A stretch of DNA of 64,000 nt from Stramonita haemastoma (taxonomy: Eukaryota > Mollusca > Gastropoda > Neogastropoda > Muricidae), in NCBI GenBank assembly GCA_030674155.1, contig CM060335.1, positions 42,188,422 to 42,252,421 on the forward strand. The letters are read 5' to 3'. Positions 8,780-20,825 of the stretch are shown here, piece after piece. The notes beneath the pieces are model-generated. The model searched no databases. It saw only the letters and a program-made list of their open reading frames with translations, and was not told the DNA's origin. Positions within the stretch are counted from its first letter, which is position 1; each line of letters begins with the position of its first letter. Both the position numbers and the translations under genes were made by a program.

Positions 8780-9850
8780 AATGCGGTATGGTTGTGAACC
8801 AGCCAGCAAGGTTCTCTGCCGCCTTGCAGGCTGCCTGTTCCTGTTATCTCAGTATCCTCTCTGTCCATCTGGCCTGTCACTTTCTGTACAGCACTTTCCC
8901 ACCTCATCTGCCCTCTGTAGATATGTATGTATAGGGCTTGGTTTTCCTGTGCAGCATCGTGTTGTTTGGTCTTCTTCGACTGGCTGTACTGTCTAAAGAG
9001 GAAGAGTGCAGAGCCTGTTGTTGTGTAGGCGTGGTAGAAACTCTGTGCTTCTTGCCAGAATGTCTTTTGGAAGCTTTTTTTCTGAGGCTGTGAAATAGGT
9101 GCATGCGTGTTGTGTAAATGTGATCTTTTTTAGTATTGTAGTACATGTGTATCTGTTCGAATGGTGTATGGAGCTTTTGTATTGTGGAACCACTCGGTCT
9201 GTGAAATCTATTTTTTTCTCATAATTTAAAGATGATATAAGTTTCTGTTGTACATAAATAGGGATGTACAGTACATGTTCAGCCTTTTTTTTTAATCCCA
9301 TATTTTAGATTCAGGTACTGCTAATGGAAGCTAAAAAGACTGGTACATTTAAAAATATATTTATCTGTACATAGATTTTTCCATTTTAACATCTGCCCAT
9401 CCTTCGTCCATCTTGCTTGTCAGTTATACTCTCATTTACTAACCTGAGGTATATCACTGAGGAATTGGCTTGCACAGGTTTTGTGGTATTGGACAGTCAA
9501 CTTCAGTAAAGCTAAAGGGGCCGTTTGTGTAGACTTTGTACTGGGAAGAGGTTCAACATATATATTGGGATCAGTTTTGGCATTTACTAACCATTTAGCG
9601 CTTTCACTGTACCAGGTATTTGGGGAGAAGTGGAGAATTTTCAAGAAATAGAAGATGCTTGATTGCGCATTGCACATAGCAGGGTTACATTTACAAACCC
9701 ATAATTCTCTGATAAATATTCATTTTTTATAAACTCAGTTTCTGAAATAGAAACACTGGTCATTCAAAGCATCTAGTGGAGGGATTAGATAGTGAATCTA
9801 ATTTATAAGTTCTGCATAATGTCAAAACTGAACACCATCTAGAAAGAAAA
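8780..9850 (+). other. possible 3'UTR of the 5a transcript and intronic sequence
   Basis: AT-rich unique sequence without coding signs. No canonical AATAAA is obvious close to the stop; the first clear one downstream is at about 10659. No repeat family was recognised. Confidence 0.35.
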
Positions 9851-10345
9851 ATATTTCACTCAACTCCAAGATCAGACTAATGTGCTCCCTTGTCATATCC
9901 ATACTCCTGTATGCCTGAAAATCATAGACCCTGACAGCAGATTTGGAGAGAAGAGTACAAGCAGTAGAGATGAGATGCTTCCTGAGACTCCTCGGCATCT
10001 CCTACAGAGACCACATAAGCAACGAAGATGTGCAGAACAGAATCCAGCAAACCATTGGTCCCTATGAAAATCTTCTATCAATCGTAAAGAAGTGTAAACT
10101 TAAATGATACGGGCATGTCACAAGATCAAAAGGACTTGCAAAGACAATACTGCAGGGCACTGTCCAAGGAGGAAGAAAAAGAGGAAACCAAGGAAGAGAT
10201 GGGAGGACAACATCAGTGAATGGACAGGCCTAGAACTCAACAAAATTTTGAGAAAGGCAGAACAGAGAGAAGAATGGAGGGAACTGGTTGTGAAGTCTTC
10301 AGGGGTGTCCTCACAGTCACCAGACTAACAGATAGATAGATAGCA
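9850..10345 (+). pseudogene. LINE-B 3' fragment (decayed reverse transcriptase C-terminus)
   Basis: Frames broken by stops and indels match the better preserved copy at 30205-30990. Readable pieces include a degraded CLKIIDPDSRF (from CESWTLTADL), then GHVTRSKGL, then KTILQGTVQGG, then WRELVVKSS. The fragment ends with a stop and a short (GATA)n at about 10330-10344. This is the region after the RT domain that RTE-like LINEs carry. It is 5'-truncated and non-functional. Confidence 0.88.
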
Positions 10346-11295
10346 TAATGATGACAAGTTTGTTTACTCTTAAACAAACATACAACCTGTGAAGTTGTAG
10401 AAGCAGAAATATTCTAGTGACAGTATAACCTCTGAAACAGTACAAGCAGTAACAATGATAGTATCAACAACAACATTTAAATGTAATGTAGAAAAAAGAA
10501 AAAGTAAACGTAGATATTCAACTTGCATGTTTCAGAGTGTCTGACATGTTTTCAGCTCAACTGATAACACTTTTTTTTTCTATCAGTGGACAGCATTTTC
10601 GTCAAGGCCAAAACCATTGTCAGTTGTTGATGCAACTGAGCTAAGTGCCAAGGCCTACAATAAAATATCATACTTTAAAATGCTGAGATTGTCTTCAGCC
10701 AAAACTAGCTGTAATATACATTAAAAGAAAAAGTTAGGGAAAGAAGGCTACCCTGGTGGCAAGGTGCTTGAAAAAACAGGCATAAATGCAAACTTCTCAT
10801 TTAGTGTGTATCTGATATCTGCCATCCCTCTGTGGTTCCCTTTGGGGATGAGAGAGGCAGAGAGCATATTCTGGGTGATCCCAAAGGTGTTAAGCTGGGG
10901 AACCTGCCACAAGAACAAGTGGAGAGCATTACCCACCCACATTTGAATGAGTTTTGGTTGATGGATATCTCTTCTGTCTAACAGAGCTTTTGTATGGGGC
11001 TTTGTTGTGGGCATGTTCAGCCTGTTGAATGGATAGGACTTACTTCAGATGCAAAAGATTGAGCTGGAGTTTTGCCAACTCTTTTGTAATGCTGTGATTG
11101 ATAAAGACACTTTTTCTCCTTTTTTTTTTTTGGTATGTTTTATGTTTGAAAGGAGCATGCTGAAACCATTAGTGATTTGCTGAAGTTGCCAGCTTGCTGA
11201 GTTCACTGTATTTTATTGGCTTCATCATCTAAAATTGATATATATGTGAAGAGATAGACCAAAAAGATATGGGGTACATAATTAAATCAATATAA
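10346..11295. other. AP-1 sigma intronic sequence, nothing recognised
   Basis: AT-rich sequence. It includes AATAAA at about 10659, usable as a poly(A) signal for the 5a transcript. The ORF at 10764-10946 has no recognisable similarity. Confidence 0.4.
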
Positions 11296-12251
11296 CAGGG
11301 TTCGCGATAACCGGTAATTGTCGGTATTTTACCGATTGTAAACAGGGAATACCGAAAATTTTCGAAGCAGCCGGTACCGCGTACCGGTTCTGTTTGCCTG
11401 TGACCGATTTCCGTCTCAAAAAAAAAAAGTCTGAAGTGACGTTTTCTGACAGTCTGTCATGGGCCTGTGCTGTGCTTACCGCACCTACCCCTTTCCACCC
11501 CCTTCCGACGAACATCTTTAGCGCCAGCCTTATTAGCCTAGCACGCAGAACAGCAAGCTTTACTGTGAAAGAATAGAGCTTCGCGCTCTTCTCGGCATGA
11601 CAGTGACTTCCATCACATTGAGTAAATGGGGCCTAGATTTATTTAGTCTGTATTCTTTTAATCTTTTATATCGAGGATAATGGAATAAGCACTCCTGTGC
11701 TTTTTCACATCCAGTCCCCGTGTGTATGCAGTTTTGTATATGTAATCTGTTCCCACCGGCACACAATGGCCTGCTCTTACGAAAAGCGAAAAGCGAGGGT
11801 CTATGACTATGAATTTGCGCGTTGCTTTGAGAGAGGAGTCGAAAACCAAATCTAAATTGAACAAAGATCTAGGCCTAGATGAGCGCCAAGCATAGAAACA
11901 AGAAAGAAGAATATAAGTCACACGAATGATGCCATGCAAAACAACAGACTGACACGGACAGTGGCACAGGCGCTAGAAAAAAAATCTTATTTCCTTCGTG
12001 GCTTCATGCCCAAGAAGCGAGTGGCAGCAAGCAGCACGGCAGTCAAAGTCTGAGAGATTCGCGTTCAATTTAGATTTTGTTTTGATGCCCAACAATCCCC
12101 CCTCCCCCACCCCCTCACTGATTAGTTTCGTTTTGTTCACAGTACGTACCGGATTTTATTTTCTGGGGACCGATTTTGGGGGAGTTGGTCAAGATGTCTC
12201 TGAAATGGCAACTGGCAGTACCGGTTTTAAAAAATCCTAGCGCGAACCCTG
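11296..12251. mobile_element. DNA transposon-like element 2, CAGGGTTCGCG termini (0.96 kb)
   Basis: The left end is CAGGGTTCGCGATAACCGGTA; the right end, reversed, is CAGGGTTCGCGCTAGG with an ACCGGTA block a little further in. Flanking ATATAA at 11290-11295 and 12252-12257 looks like a 6-bp target duplication. A SINE-C fragment (about 11655-11810) is nested inside. A short ORF near 12006 (MPKKRVAASSTAVKV, then stop) could be the start of a lost transposase. The termini match those of the 3530-5896 element for ten bases, so the two are probably related. Confidence 0.75.
11655..11810 (-). mobile_element. SINE-C fragment nested in transposon 2
   Basis: TTTATATCGAGGATAATGGA, CAGTCCCCGTGTGTATGCAG, CCCACCGGCACACAATGG and a terminal GAAAAGCG are the 3' half of SINE-C in reverse. 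The 5' (tRNA-like) half is missing. Confidence 0.9.
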
Positions 12252-13205
12252 ATATAATAGTACTAGAGCGCTTGGTAACTGAGCTGTTTGATCATGTACC
12301 GCTGCCATTAGTTTGCAGAACAGAGGAGATTTTCATTCAACTCTTTCAGTGAGCTTCGTCAATCATTGCAGTTTAGTTTTCTCCCCCACCCCAACCCCAT
12401 TTTGTTTTTCTCCATCCCCCCCACCCTCTTTATTTCAATGACAGAACTAGGGCCCTCTACCACTTGGTTGGTATGATATATTTCCAAGTTTTTATCACTA
12501 GTCTTAAACAAAGTACTGACAACAATTTTCCTGAAGTTGTGCATTAAAACTTGAGCTTTTCATACGTTGTTATACATTATGCATTTCTGGATGGTTTCTG
12601 AGCTGGTGACATGTTCGCCTTGCTCACTTTGTTTCCTAACATCAAGAAATGGTATTGAAAACAGATTTAAGATTGTGAGGCATTACTCACTCTGTAGCGC
12701 TCTGTCTTTTGGTATTATTGTTTTAGTGTAAGAATTAGTGTGTGTGTGTTGTGTGTATATGTGTGTGTGTGTGTAGAGCTTCTAGACACATCTCTGTCTT
12801 AGGTGTAACTGACATCTGTCCGCACATTCTTTTTTTGTATGAGGCACTACGTTTTTTTTTTCACGTGTTTCATGTTTGAAGTGGCAAAGAAAAATGTCAA
12901 CAATTTGGCTTGTGTATTTCTGAAACACTTTTTTCAAGGTGTCCTATCCAGAGAAACAAAGTAGTCTTGATGTCCTAATTCAGGACAGACAGCTTCATGA
13001 TTGTGATTTCTGTCTCAGTGTGTCAGAGCTTTATTCATGTCTGTATAATTGTCCTTGATCTGGATGATATATAATTTGCCTGTTGTGTTGATGGATTTCT
13101 GCCATACAAACCTTTTTCCTTTTAACTTTTTATTTTATTTCATCTTGTCTTTCAAAAAGGGAGTTTCCCTTTTTTATGAGTGATATATATATAGGAAAAA
13201 GAAAA

Positions 13206-13209
<4 letters not shown>
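12252..13209. other. AP-1 sigma intronic sequence, nothing recognised
   Basis: AT-rich, with a small (TG)n at about 12739-12774 and a C-rich run at about 12380-12426. No exon or repeat family seen. Confidence 0.4.

Positions 13210-13265
<56 letters not shown>
13209..13265. repeat. (AT)n microsatellite
   Basis: Nearly pure AT repeats. The run is flanked on both sides by GGAAAAAGAAAAGACAT and its inverse ATGTCTTTTCTTTTTCC, so the whole block is a long perfect palindrome able to form a hairpin. Confidence 0.95.
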
Positions 13266-13267
<2 letters not shown>

Positions 13268-13378
13268 GTCTTTTCTTTTTCCTTTTAGATTTCTTCTGTT
13301 TCAAGGCTTTTTTTCCTCCTTAGTACATTTACAACATTCTTGATTTTTCCACTACCAGACTCAACTTCACAGTTTTGG

Positions 13379-13381
13379 ATT

Positions 13382-13479
<98 letters not shown>

Positions 13480-13519
13480 CCTCTCCCTCCCTCCCTCCCT
13501 CCCCTCCCTCCCTCCCTCC

Positions 13520-13585
<66 letters not shown>
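13379..13585. repeat. (TC)n microsatellite
   Basis: About 205 bp of TC repeats with CCCTCCCT interruptions in the middle. It is a long polypyrimidine tract on the sense strand of the AP-1 sigma gene, 170 bp before terminal exon 5b. Confidence 0.97.
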
Positions 13586-13757
13586 AATAAATCATTCAAT
13601 TCAGTTCTCTTTCTGTGTTTGTGTCTGTAACAAACTGTACTATACCAACTCAACCAACCACATTTTGCTGTAAAAAAAAAAAAAAAAAAAAAAAAAGCGT
13701 TTGCTTGTGTGTATGGCTGACCTGGTGTTTTTTCTCTCCCTGTTCTGTCTTGTCCAG

Positions 13758-13802
13758 GAGGAGACTCCCCAGGGTTTCTTCGAGGATCATGGCTTAGGCT
13801 AA
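13758..13802 (+). CDS. AP1S2: AP-1 sigma alternative terminal exon 5b
   Basis: A very strong acceptor (TTTTTTCTCTCCCTGTTCTG, then TCTTGTCCAG) precedes the phase-0 frame EETPQGFFEDHGLG and a TAA at 13800-13802. Spliced to exon 4 it gives ...LLQEEETPQGFFEDHGLG, 157 residues. Vertebrate AP1S2 reads LLQEEAETPRSVLEEIGLT at this point. The EETP start and GL ending are shared, while GFFEDHG replaces SVLEEIG. A C-rich 3' flank follows. Splice strength and similarity make it highly credible. Confidence 0.86.
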   Translation, partial: EETPQGFFEDHGLG

Positions 13803-14771
13803 AGGGGTACAGGGCACCTCCCCCCTGCCTCCTGTGGGGTGCTTGCATGATGTGCCCCACCCATCCACCCTCCTTCCCCCCCCCGCCCCCCCATCCACCC
13901 CTTTGTGAACTGAGCGGCTTGGACTGTACAGTCCTTAACTTTTTTGACAAGAACACTTGTTTACTTTTTTTTTTTGGTGGGGGGGGGGGGGGGGGGGGGT
14001 GAGGCGGTGTTTTTCTTTCTTTTCGTTCTCATTTTTTGTGCGTGGTGGTACTTGAGTCGTTTTTGGAATCATCTTGGAATTGTTTGGTGGGTTTTTTTTT
14101 GTTTGTTTGTTTTTCACTTTCAAATTTTATTTGAAAGGTTGGAAATGTAGAAGATTTTGGGGGGTGATTATATGTGTAACGTTTTTGAAGTGTTTTTGAT
14201 TAAGTTCATTTCCTCTTTTTGTTTTGGGGTTGGGCTTTTTTTGGAGGGGGGTGGGTTGTTGTTTCCAAGCTCTTGAAGGTGGTTGATATATTTCATTGTT
14301 TGATTTTCTTTACTCTAGAAAGTTTTTTTTTTTTTTTTGTTGTGTTTGTCAGAAGTTTGGATATTTGGTATGTATTATTAACTACTGCAGCATTCAGTTG
14401 TAATTTATAGTTTGTTTTTTTTTCCCCTAGTTCTTTCCGGTTCAAAGATTCCCATGACAGACAGCTTTCTTTTTGTGATTATTTATTTATCCTTTTACAT
14501 CGTGTGGAGTAGAAATTTCACTGTACATTCCAGGACATATTTTTCTGTCCATGGTGAGTGGTTAGCACATTCCTTTTGTTGAATTTTTTTTTTTTTTTTT
14601 TTGTTACCATGTCAAGAAAGCTTTTGCTGTTTTATGATTCTCAGCTTTTGACAAAGTTGAGCAAAACATGACTTCAGTTGACAGGGCATTTTTCTGGATA
14701 ACATTATAGATAGATAGAAGAAGATATGACAGTTTTGTAAACAGTTTTTCCAAGTCATTTGATTTTTATTG

Positions 14772-14802
<31 letters not shown>

Positions 14803-14803
14803 A
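13803..14803 (+). other. possible 3'UTR of the 5b transcript
   Basis: C-rich then extremely G/T-rich sequence, with a poly-G run (about 13978-13999) and several poly-T runs. No coding potential. No AATAAA is evident; the first strong ones are at about 15768 and 17522. Confidence 0.35.
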
Positions 14804-14872
14804 AGTCAAGTCAAGTCAAGTCAAGTCAAACTTTTATTTCCAGATGGTACATTGAATAAGCAGTACAATTGC

Positions 14873-14880
<8 letters not shown>
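14804..14880 (-). mobile_element. short retroelement 3' tail, (TTGAC)n type
   Basis: On the - strand the sequence runs CATCTGGAAATAAAAGTTTG and then about five ACTTG units. An AATAAA signal running into a 5-bp tandem tail is the usual 3' end of a SINE or LINE. It is flanked by (TG)n on both sides (about 14776-14801 and 14875-14921). Its family does not recur in the window. Confidence 0.5.
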
Positions 14881-14922
<42 letters not shown>

Positions 14923-15340
14923 GTTTGTTGTTGGTGTTGTTACTGATGATGCGTTTTGGATTTAGATTGGCCATCAAGTGTTAGGAAGACGACAGGAGAG
15001 TAGTGTATTAAGTTTAGTCAGTAAGTTACTACTGTCTCTTTTTTTTTTCCTCAAAGATAGCACTTAAAACTGTAGCCACATTATTTTTAACGTCATCTTG
15101 TTTTGTTTCTTTAATTCCTATGTGCACATCATGGCAAAGTGTAAGTGTGATTTGTGCTTTTTATTTTGTTTGTTCGTTTGTTTGTTTTGTGTGTGTGTGT
15201 GTGCTTAAGTCTGCGATGTTTTCTGCAAAGCAATTATATCATTTCTAAAAATGTGCAATGTAACAAAAAACTGCAGCCTTCTTATATCTACTTCATTTTG
15301 CTGTCAACAGCCATGCAAATAAGTTCCTCAGATAAAAAAA

Positions 15341-15344
<4 letters not shown>

Positions 15345-15413
<69 letters not shown>

Positions 15414-15414
15414 A
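15345..15414. repeat. (AT)n palindromic microsatellite
   Basis: AT repeats bounded by AAAAATCTTTTATATAT and its near inverse ATATATAAGATTTTT, hence a hairpin-capable palindrome like that at 13209. Confidence 0.9.
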
Positions 15415-15558
15415 GATTTTTAACTTCTTCAAGAGTCAATGGACAACAAGCAGTGACCAGTCAGTTGTACATCACATGGATTGATGGTCTAGCACACATT
15501 TGAACGTGAAAGGGTCACAGGTTTGAATCCCATCTGAAGCTGAGATCTTCTTGTGCAT

Positions 15559-15693
<135 letters not shown>

Positions 15694-15784
15694 TAAATGG
15701 GTAGCTCTTCATGTTGGCAACACACTCTCAATCTCCCCAAAAAGTGCAGCAGAAAATTGGCCATGACAATAAATTCCTTTAGAA

Positions 15785-16740
15785 AAAAATAAAAGACTGA
15801 AATAATGCTTAGATAGGAGCACCCGATACTAAAGTCATACCTTTAATTAAATGATTTAATTAAAGCCATGACTGAATGCCTGAATAAATACTGACTGACA
15901 TTAATGCTAGGATGGAAATCTCAGGTGCTGAAATCATACCTCTGAATGGCAAATAAAAAAGATTCTTGCTTGAAGCCATGACTGGAAATTCCTGAATATA
16001 TAATTGTTTTAGGTAGGGACCCTGAGTCCTAAAATTATACCTATGGTTTACTAACGAAAAGAGAAGTTAGTTACCCAAAGCCATGATTGGGAATGTCTAC
16101 ATAAATATTGAGAAAGATTCTTGGCTTGTAGTCCTGACTGCTCAAGTCATACCTTTGATTGGAAAATTAAGAGAAAAAATTACTTAAAACCATGACTGTA
16201 GATTTTTTGATAGATGCTGAAATAATGCTTGGTTAGAAGTCTTGACCGCTAAAAGCATACCTTTGGTTAACAAATGGAAACAAAAAAAGACTCAAAGCCA
16301 AGACTGTGAATGTCTACCGAATGAATATTGAGATAAATTCTGGGATGGAAGTCCTGAGTGCTAAAATCACACCTTTGATTGACAGATGAAAACAGAAATG
16401 ACCTAAAGCCATGACTGTAGATTCCTAAACAAAAATGCTGAAATAATGCTGAGTTAGGAGCCCTCATGGTAAGTTCACTCCCTTGAGGTTGACAGTCAGA
16501 AACAGAAATGACTTGAAGCCGAGACTGTAAATGTTGAAATGAATACTAAGATCAGTGCTTCTATCAGCCCTGAGAGCTAAAAACCACACCTTTGAATAGT
16601 TTGAATGACAAACAGAAAGAGAAACATGTAAAAGCCAAGGGTGTAGATGAAAACTTGAATGGGGACCATGATTGGTTAAAATCATCCTTTTGATGGACAA
16701 ATGAAAAGAGAAATGACTTGGACTTACTTTCTTTAGAAAC
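15785..16740. repeat. diverged tandem array, unit of about 108 bp, 8-9 copies
   Basis: The motif AAAGCCATGACTG recurs at about 15863, 15973, 16077, 16187, 16294, 16404, 16514 and 16632 (spacing 104-117). Each copy also carries a GCTxxGxTxGGAAGTCCTGA-like block and CATACCTTTGATTG. The copies are strongly diverged from each other, so this is an old minisatellite or small satellite inside AP-1 sigma intronic/3' sequence. Confidence 0.88.
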
Positions 16741-17565
16741 GACTCCAAAACATGAGGAATGAATGGTGTAAATGAATGATGGAGCTATGACGTTGAATAC
16801 TCATGCTTTACTGATAAAAGAGAGAGAGAGAAAGAGAAAAAAAAAGAGAGAGAAGACTTGTAGAGCCCCATTATATTACAGCTGTGTGTGTTTTGTATTT
16901 TACAACTGCAAAATATGACAGACACTCGTGAAAGGATCTTTTGTGATTGTTTTAAGATAATGATTAATCAAATTTGAAGTACAAGAAAATCCATGGAATA
17001 GTTAAGTTATTCTAATTCTTTGTACCATTGTTGTTGAATCCAAAGTACTGCGTAATGCACTGGTGAATATCTTTAATTTGTAAAGTACACATATAACAAA
17101 TGATACTAACTTGACCGCTTTTAAAAATAATCAAATCCATGTAGTATTTATATTTATAACATTATTCAATTTCAGATGCTTTGTGACGTTTGTCTTAAGT
17201 TGTTTCAGAGTTTTAAAATACTTTCTTTTATGAGTTTTTCTTGTATGTATAGTAGGGAAAAGTTGAGTTTGTTTGGGGTTGTTTTTTTTTTTCAAAATCA
17301 AATAATACTTTGCATTTATTATTTTTCTTTGCAAGTATACCATGTTTTTCAGTTCTTTGTTATGAAATGATACAGTGTTTCATGAAACAATGATTTCATC
17401 AATCCATCAACTAATTTATCCAAGTGTAATCATATTTTAGTCCTAAGTTTTGCTTGATTGTGACAGTACAGTGCATGTGACTTCAGTTGTATGTATACAT
17501 GAATGTATGCTGCATAAGCATAATAAAGTGGAAAGAAAAGGAGAGGGCTTCTTGTTGTCTTCATT
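16741..17565. other. AP-1 sigma intronic/3' sequence, nothing recognised
   Basis: AT-rich sequence with an AATAAA at about 17522. Short (GA)n at about 16818-16852. No exon was identified. Confidence 0.4.
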
Positions 17566-17569
17566 TTAC

Positions 17570-17790
<221 letters not shown>

Positions 17791-18180
17791 ACACACTTCA
17801 ACTCTCCTCTATACACAACACACACACACAACAACAGAACACACACACACCACCAACCTACCCACACCACACCACACCCCAGATATTGTAGCATTTATTT
17901 ACTCAGGTTTACTTGCTTCATTTGTCCTTTTTTATGGTTCAAGCTTTACTGATAATTAGACCTTTTTTTTTTTTTTTTTTTTGTTAATCCTCCATTCACC
18001 TGTCCACACAAACACACTGACATACTTCCTCCCCCCCCTTTATTTGTCTAAATCACTTTTAGTGGATAACGTTAAAGGAAGACACACACACACACACACA
18101 CCACACACTCATGTTTAAATTTTCCTCTGAGGTTTTCAGAACATACAGTACAAAAATGTAGATTGCAGAATCTGACACCT

Positions 18181-18198
18181 CCCCCCCCCCCCCCCCCC

Positions 18199-18232
<34 letters not shown>
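18181..18232. repeat. poly-C tract C18-A-C33
   Basis: An exceptionally long homopolymer on the + strand (poly-G on the - strand), preceded by a short (AC)n. It can form G-quadruplex/i-motif structures, and its exact length in any assembly is unreliable. Confidence 0.95.
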
Positions 18233-18754
18233 ACAACACACAGACACATACACACAAAGTTGTTTGCACATGAATTGATACATGTTCGAATGAGTGTGTG
18301 ATAAGTCTGACAAGTACTAAATATCTTGGAGATAGGGTGCACACATTGTACAAAATCCAGCATAACTCGGTCAAGGCCAGTGCTAAAATGAGTGCCCCCC
18401 CCCTCCCCCCTTCCTGCCTTTTAGCTATAACTAGCACCAGTTAGCCCCACTGGCTGGCTGAGATGAGATGGGATGGGATGAATGAGATGGATGGTGTGGC
18501 TGAGAGTAGCTGAAAGTGGGAACTGACAGCTGTGGGTGTAGCATGAGGTTTCTGTTATTTTTGTAGTTTGTTGGGGCTGCGTTGTTTTTGGTGTTTTTTT
18601 TTCCTTTTCTCTTGTGTGAAAAAAGGGGAGAGTGAGTGTATGATAAAAAGCACCTCGAAGAAAAATCTTGATGATAGTGTTTTTTCCTTGCAAGTTAACA
18701 GTATGTTTTCTTAATTTCTTTTTTTATCTAAATGTCGTAGTCTATCGTCAGCAG

Positions 18755-19078
18755 CTTATATCATCTTGCGCACATGTTAAAAACCCCATTCCGCCTTTCG
18801 AAAGAGCATGCCATTGTGTGCCGGTAGGAGTGGATGACAAAATTATTTAAAAAAAAAAAAAAAAACAGCATGCACACAGGTGTCATGTTTAGACACCATC
18901 CCTGAGGAAAAATCGGGGAGTTGGAGTCCCCAGGGCGGCTCGGTGCTGTATAATTAAATAACAAAAACAAAAAAGAAATAATGGGTAGGCGCTACACTCG
19001 TGGCGACGCGCTCTCCCCGGCGAGGGCAGCTCGAATTTCACGCAGAGAAATCTGCTGTGACATAAAGTAGTATTTATA
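18755..19078 (+). mobile_element. SINE-D copy (SINE-C body plus extra 3' domain)
   Basis: The left part (CTTGCGCACATGTTAAAAACC, CCATTGTGTGCCGGTAGGAG) matches the SINE-C body. It then continues with a block not present in SINE-C: CACACAGGTGTCATGTTTAG, ACACCATCCCTGAGG, GGGTAGGCGCTACAC, GGCGACGCGCTCTCCCCGG and ACGCAGAGAAATCTGCTGTG. The same block recurs at 25655-25750 and 54301-54433. The 5' half is missing. Confidence 0.88.
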
Positions 19079-19706
19079 AAATAAAATAAGATTAAGATAA
19101 ATATCAAAATTAATGTCTTCTGCGTTCCCTTCTAGGGTGAAATGCATAGTGCCTGGTCTTTTCCTGTGGTTGTAACTTTGCAGGAGGTCTGCCTGCTGGC
19201 CTCAGCCGGCACTGTCCAACTTCAGAGTAACTCATTAAAAGTTTGATTGAAAAAGTTTCCGATTTGCTTAAAAAAAGATTTAAAAAAAAGGCTGGAGAAT
19301 GGACTGGTAGACAGAAAACAATCATGAGAATGAGAGAGAGAGAGAGAGAGGGATAAGAAAAAAGAAACAAAAGGGAGCCAGAGTGACAGAAATTGGAACA
19401 TTTTTAGCACAGAATTTCCAGAAAGTGGGGATGCCATTTATACTGAAATCTCCTTGGAGGGGTTGATCAATTTAAAATTGATTTATGGTGGCATCACCAT
19501 TGTTTCCTCTTTTTTTTTTTTTAAAGTAAGTGATGTATGCAGGTTAATATCCTGTTAATATACATATTGATACATGCAAATTAGAGGGCTGTTTAATTGT
19601 GAACAGACTAAATGGTCAATGAAAAACAAAAAATTAAAAAAGAAGCAAGATGTTCTCAGATTTGTTCACTTGTGTGTGTGTGTGTGTGTGGATGCATTGT
19701 GTGGTG

Positions 19707-19737
<31 letters not shown>

Positions 19738-20265
19738 TGAGTGTGTGAGTGTGTGTGTGTGTGCATGCATGCACTTGTGTGTGGCTGTGTGTGTGTGCAT
19801 AATTGAATCTTTTGTGCAAAGCATGTTTGTCATTCAACCACATCTGCCCTAGGCAGCTTGCAGCCTGCAAATCGGTAATTGATCTTGGAACCTTTCCCTC
19901 CCCCTACCACACTTGCATGTTACTAACATACTGGTTTCCAATGCATGCATGCATAGGTTTGTGTTCATGAGACTTTCTGAAAATGTGATTTTATTTTATT
20001 TTTTTCCATTTCAGTACTCTTGTTCGAGCAGTGCACAATTTTGCATGCTTTCATCGCAGCATTTCTCACACTTGAGTGTATGAAATATGTGCATTATTTT
20101 GTCGTTCTTGCTCTGTGCATTGGTTACTTGAACAAAGTGTTGTTCACCCTTCATGTGCATATGATGACTACATGTATAACACACAGCTCCTCCTCTGCTC
20201 TCTTATCTTCTCTCTTCTTCCTCTCATACTCTCTCATTCTCTTCCATCTCAATCTCTCTCATTCT
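19079..20265. other. AP-1 sigma intronic sequence
   Basis: Holds a short (GA)n (about 19333-19350) and an interrupted (TG)n (about 19672-19800). Nothing else recognised. Confidence 0.4.
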
Positions 20266-20269
20266 CTCT

Positions 20270-20274
20270 CCACA

Positions 20275-20360
<86 letters not shown>
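20270..20360. repeat. (AC)n microsatellite
   Basis: About 90 bp of AC repeats with one CACCAC interruption, preceded by TC-rich sequence. Confidence 0.96.
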
Positions 20361-20361
<1 letters not shown>

Positions 20362-20532
20362 CTACCCCAAAAATGCATACATTGCCAAAACAAAATGACC
20401 ATTCTTCATTTATTTACTGCCTTTTTTTCTTTTTCTTTAAACATACTCCAAAGACATTTCAGTGCCTGAGAATCTGAAACTGATTGTAAATCAGTCAAGG
20501 TACAGTGTATGTTCTGATGTATCACATATTTG

Positions 20533-20825
20533 GTATAAAAAAAAAAAGTAAAGGTAAAGGTGTCCCATAACCTGTGTGGTCGTAGGGGAGTCAGAGACCT
20601 CAGCTTCTCTAGGGGCCAGCATGTTGAAGGCGGCGCCCATCTCTTCTCCCTCGCTGCTTTACTTTCCCTGACCCTAAAGAGGGCAGTTACCCATTTACAG
20701 CCTGGGTGAACTGGGGGAACTGTACTGTAGCCAAGGCATCATCCATCCAATTGGCAACCATGCTCGACGCTGCTTAACTTGACAGGGGAAAGCGAGCGCT
20801 CTGACCACTGAGCTATCCTGTCCCC
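20533..20825 (-). mobile_element. SINE-B copy with 12-bp target-site duplication
   Basis: On the - strand it starts GGGGACAGGATAGCTCAGTG, with a tRNA-type A-box, continues AGAGCGCTCGCTTTCCCC, and ends GTTATGGGACACCTTTACC plus an A/T tail. ATCACATATTTG flanks it at 20521-20532 and 20826-20837. The B-box is degraded. Confidence 0.88.

Noticed and set aside
13184..13290. Long (AT)n palindrome as a terminator or origin
   Set aside because: Perfect flanking inverted repeats do give a hairpin, but AT microsatellites do this by composition. Nothing ties it to termination or replication.
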